Source: Mycobacterium sp. (lineage in GTDB: Bacteria > Actinomycetota > Actinomycetes > Mycobacteriales > Mycobacteriaceae). From it: DNA of 5,716 nt. The notes under the pieces were generated by a model, which did no database searches, was not told the DNA's origin, and saw only the letters and a program-made list of their open reading frames with translations. This document shows, in pieces, positions 4,351 through 5,716 of the stretch; the stretch's first letter is position 1; each line of letters begins with the position of its first letter. Where the stretch lies: positions 1 through 5,716 of the forward strand of contig JAQSXQ010000151.1 of NCBI GenBank assembly GCA_029256565.1, written 5' to 3'. The translations under genes were made by a program, and so were the position numbers.

Positions 4351-5716
4351 ATGGCAGCGCATCGTTCGAACACACGATCGAATCGCCGTCGGGCGGGCGG
4401 TTTCGCGGTCGTGCGCTGGCTCAAGGTCGGCGCGGCGTCGGCCGGTGTCAGCGCGGCGTTGCTTGGCTGGTCGGCGATGGGGGCAGTGGGCATCGCGTCC
4501 GCTGACGAGTCCAGCCAGTCGTCCTCCGCCTCGTCGGATTCCACGGCCTCGAAGGACGACGAGCCGACGTCGAAGGACGACGGTCCGTCGCAGAACGACA
4601 GCGCATCCGGCACGAAGGACGACGAGAAGGACGTCCCTTCCGCGGCCGACGATGCGCCTAACAAGGACGACGAAGAGGCCGCGGAGGCAGACGACGAAGA
4701 AACCGAGCCGACCAAAGAGTCGGAGCCCACCGCCGACCCGGAGCCGGCGAAGGTCTCGAAGCCCGCTAACGATGCGCCACCCGTAGCGCCCGAGCCCACG
4801 CCCCCACCCGAGCCCACTGCCGCCCGCACCGCAGTGGCCGTGCCCGTGAGCACTCCCGCCGAGCCAGCCGTCGCCACCGCCGCGGCACCAGAGACCGCCC
4901 AGACCGTCGCGGCCGCAGCGCCCACGCCGCCATGGGCACTGCAGGCGGTCAGCTCGCACGACGCGCGCCAGCAGGCCATCACCGCTCAGCTCAACTCGTT
5001 CACGTCGTCGGTGCGGTCGCTGATCGACGCGCTACCGCTGCACCCCGTCTTCAAGGTGCATCTGGAAGGCGCGCTGTGGACGGCGCGGCGCACGTTCCTC
5101 AACCAGGCGCCCACCTTGGCGCCCGTCCTGATCAGTTCGTCGGACGGGCCCATCGCCGGCCGCGTCGACGCGGTGGACCCCGAAGGCGACAGGCTGGTCT
5201 ACCGGCTGGCCAAGGCACCGACCCGGGGCAGCGTCGTCGTCAACGCGGACGGCACCTACACCTACACGCCCGGTGCGGACTTCAACGGCGTCGACACCTT
5301 CGTGATCACGGCCGACGACATGGGGACCGACCTCAATCTGCTCAATCCCTTCCGGGGAGTGGGCACCTCGGCGGGCATGCTGGTCAACCAGGGCGCCATC
5401 ACGTTCTCGTTCAACTACACGACCGGCGCGCAGTACTGGTCCACCGAGGCCCGCGACGCCCTGCGCTCGGTCGCCGACCGGATGGCGACCCAATTCCTGG
5501 TCACCGCACCGGTCGTGATCACCTACGACGTCACCGCGGAGAACTCGACGGAGTCGGAAAAGCTCGCCGCGGCGGGTAGCAACCTCGTCAGCGAAACGGC
5601 CGGCTTCCTCCGGACCGTCGTGCAGAACAAACTCATCAGTGGCGTCGACGCCAACGGATCGGCCGCCGACGGTGAGATCGAGTGGAACTTCGCGCACGCG
5701 TGGGGGCTTGGTGACT
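4351..5716 (+). CDS. Exported multidomain protein with Ig/cadherin-like domain, probable protease-like C-terminus, 3' end cut by window edge
   Basis: The first 455 residues are visible with no stop. Residues 1-51 are a long signal peptide: a basic N-terminus (RSNRRRAGG), a conserved-looking RWLKVGAASAG segment, a hydrophobic core, and a likely signal peptidase I site after IASA (residue 51). Residues 52-135 are Ser/Asp/Glu/Lys-rich with KDD at 68, 75, 89 and 105. Residues 136-195 are Pro/Ala-rich, probably a stalk through the cell wall. A helical linker follows (196-250). Residues about 252-323 form an Ig/cadherin-like (tandem-95 type) domain with DAVDPEGDRLVYRL, ADGTYTYTPGADFNGVDTF and a closing TADD. 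From about 345, AITFSFNYTTGAQYW, APVVITYDVTAENS and the GVDANGSAADGEIEWNFAHA block recall mycobacterial secreted proteins that continue into a zinc-protease HExxH motif. That motif would lie outside this window, so catalysis is inferred. The start is set by AAGGAG five bases upstream. The intergenic inverted repeat precedes it. Confidence 0.9.
   Translation, partial: MAAHRSNTRSNRRRAGGFAVVRWLKVGAASAGVSAALLGWSAMGAVGIASADESSQSSSASSDSTASKDDEPTSKDDGPSQNDSASGTKDDEKDVPSAADDAPNKDDEEAAEADDEETEPTKESEPTADPEPAKVSKPANDAPPVAPEPTPPPEPTAARTAVAVPVSTPAEPAVATAAAPETAQTVAAAAPTPPWALQAVSSHDARQQAITAQLNSFTSSVRSLIDALPLHPVFKVHLEGALWTARRTFLNQAPTLAPVLISSSDGPIAGRVDAVDPEGDRLVYRLAKAPTRGSVVVNADGTYTYTPGADFNGVDTFVITADDMGTDLNLLNPFRGVGTSAGMLVNQGAITFSFNYTTGAQYWSTEARDALRSVADRMATQFLVTAPVVITYDVTAENSTESEKLAAAGSNLVSETAGFLRTVVQNKLISGVDANGSAADGEIEWNFAHAWGLGD
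4366..4381. promoter_or_regulatory. Sequence one base from the mycobacterial SOS (LexA) box, inside the exported-protein gene
   Basis: TCGAAC-ACAC-GATCGA differs from the mycobacterial consensus TCGAAC-N4-GTTCGA at a single base (A for T at 4377), and the flanking T/A (4365/4382) extends the symmetry. It begins 15 bases after the start of the ATG, in codons 6-11 of an Arg/Ser/Asn-rich signal-peptide region. Whether LexA binds is unknown, and the coding sequence may produce it by chance. Confidence 0.3.

Noticed and set aside
4109..4375. Minus-strand 88-residue frame ending in TTGA overlap with the TTG start of the 105-residue gene
   Set aside because: The overlap looked like translational coupling, but the frame is Arg/His-rich, crosses both arms of the inverted repeat and the ribosome site of the divergent gene, and has no family resemblance.
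4218..4982. Ser/Ala/Gly-rich minus-strand frame, and an Arg-rich plus-strand frame at 4136-4786, over the start of the exported protein
   Set aside because: Both are low-complexity shadows of the Asp/Glu/Pro/Ala-rich segment; the frame at 4351 has the signal peptide, ribosome site and recognisable domains.
5032..5697. Minus-strand 221-residue frame opposite the Ig-like and following domain
   Set aside because: Its composition is acceptable, but it is fully antisense to conserved coding sequence and has no motif I recognise.
1..5716. CRISPR array, insertion sequence, toxin-antitoxin pair or defence system
   Set aside because: No regularly spaced repeats, transposase, or paired small toxin and antitoxin genes were found on either strand.

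Overview
The window is high-G+C DNA that reads as a chromosomal segment from a mycobacterium (Mycobacterium/Mycolicibacterium type). The reasons are an aromatic aminotransferase of the mycobacterial Pat/HisC2 type, an EchA-type crotonase, an F420-style luciferase-like oxidoreductase, a short lipoprotein with a mycobacterial-style N-terminus, and a secreted protein with the long 'RWLKVGAASAG' signal peptide common in that genus. The assignment rests on protein features I recognise, not on a database search.

Layout. Positions 1-3485 hold five genes, all on the minus strand. In transcription order they are pat/hisC2 (3485-2421), a GXWXG/DUF4334 protein (2424-1951, overlapping pat by ATGA), a lipoprotein with a two-cysteine C-terminal domain (1933-1538), a crotonase with the residue triad of dienoyl-CoA isomerase (1519-695), and a luciferase-like oxidoreductase (650 to beyond position 1, partial). 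Gaps are -4, 17, 18 and 44 bases, so they could form one operon. However, pat, the lipoprotein, the crotonase and the oxidoreductase each have a TANNNT hexamer 6 or 7 bases before the start codon and no Shine-Dalgarno sequence. That is the layout of leaderless mycobacterial promoters. The coupled DUF4334 gene instead has an AGGA.

Positions 3486-3578 form a divergent promoter region between pat and a plus-strand tRNA pair: tRNA-Ser(GCT) with an encoded CCA (3579-3670) and tRNA-Arg(ACG) without one (3707-3779). A 105-residue uncharacterised protein (4112-3795, minus, TTG start) converges on the tRNAs.

Positions 4113-4350 are intergenic and contain a long imperfect inverted repeat (26-base arms, 14-base loop) between the uncharacterised gene and the plus-strand gene at 4351. 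That gene runs off the right edge (455 residues visible). It encodes an exported protein with an acidic KDD-containing segment, a Pro/Ala-rich stalk, an Ig/cadherin-like domain, and the beginning of a conserved domain that I associate with mycobacterial secreted zinc-protease-like proteins. A sequence one base from the mycobacterial SOS (LexA) box lies in its first codons.

No insertion sequence, prophage, CRISPR array or defence system is visible. This looks like core chromosome with one exported-protein locus. The observations most worth a second look are the serial leaderless layouts, the inverted repeat, the SOS-like box and the exported protein. I see no clear evidence of a wholly new system.
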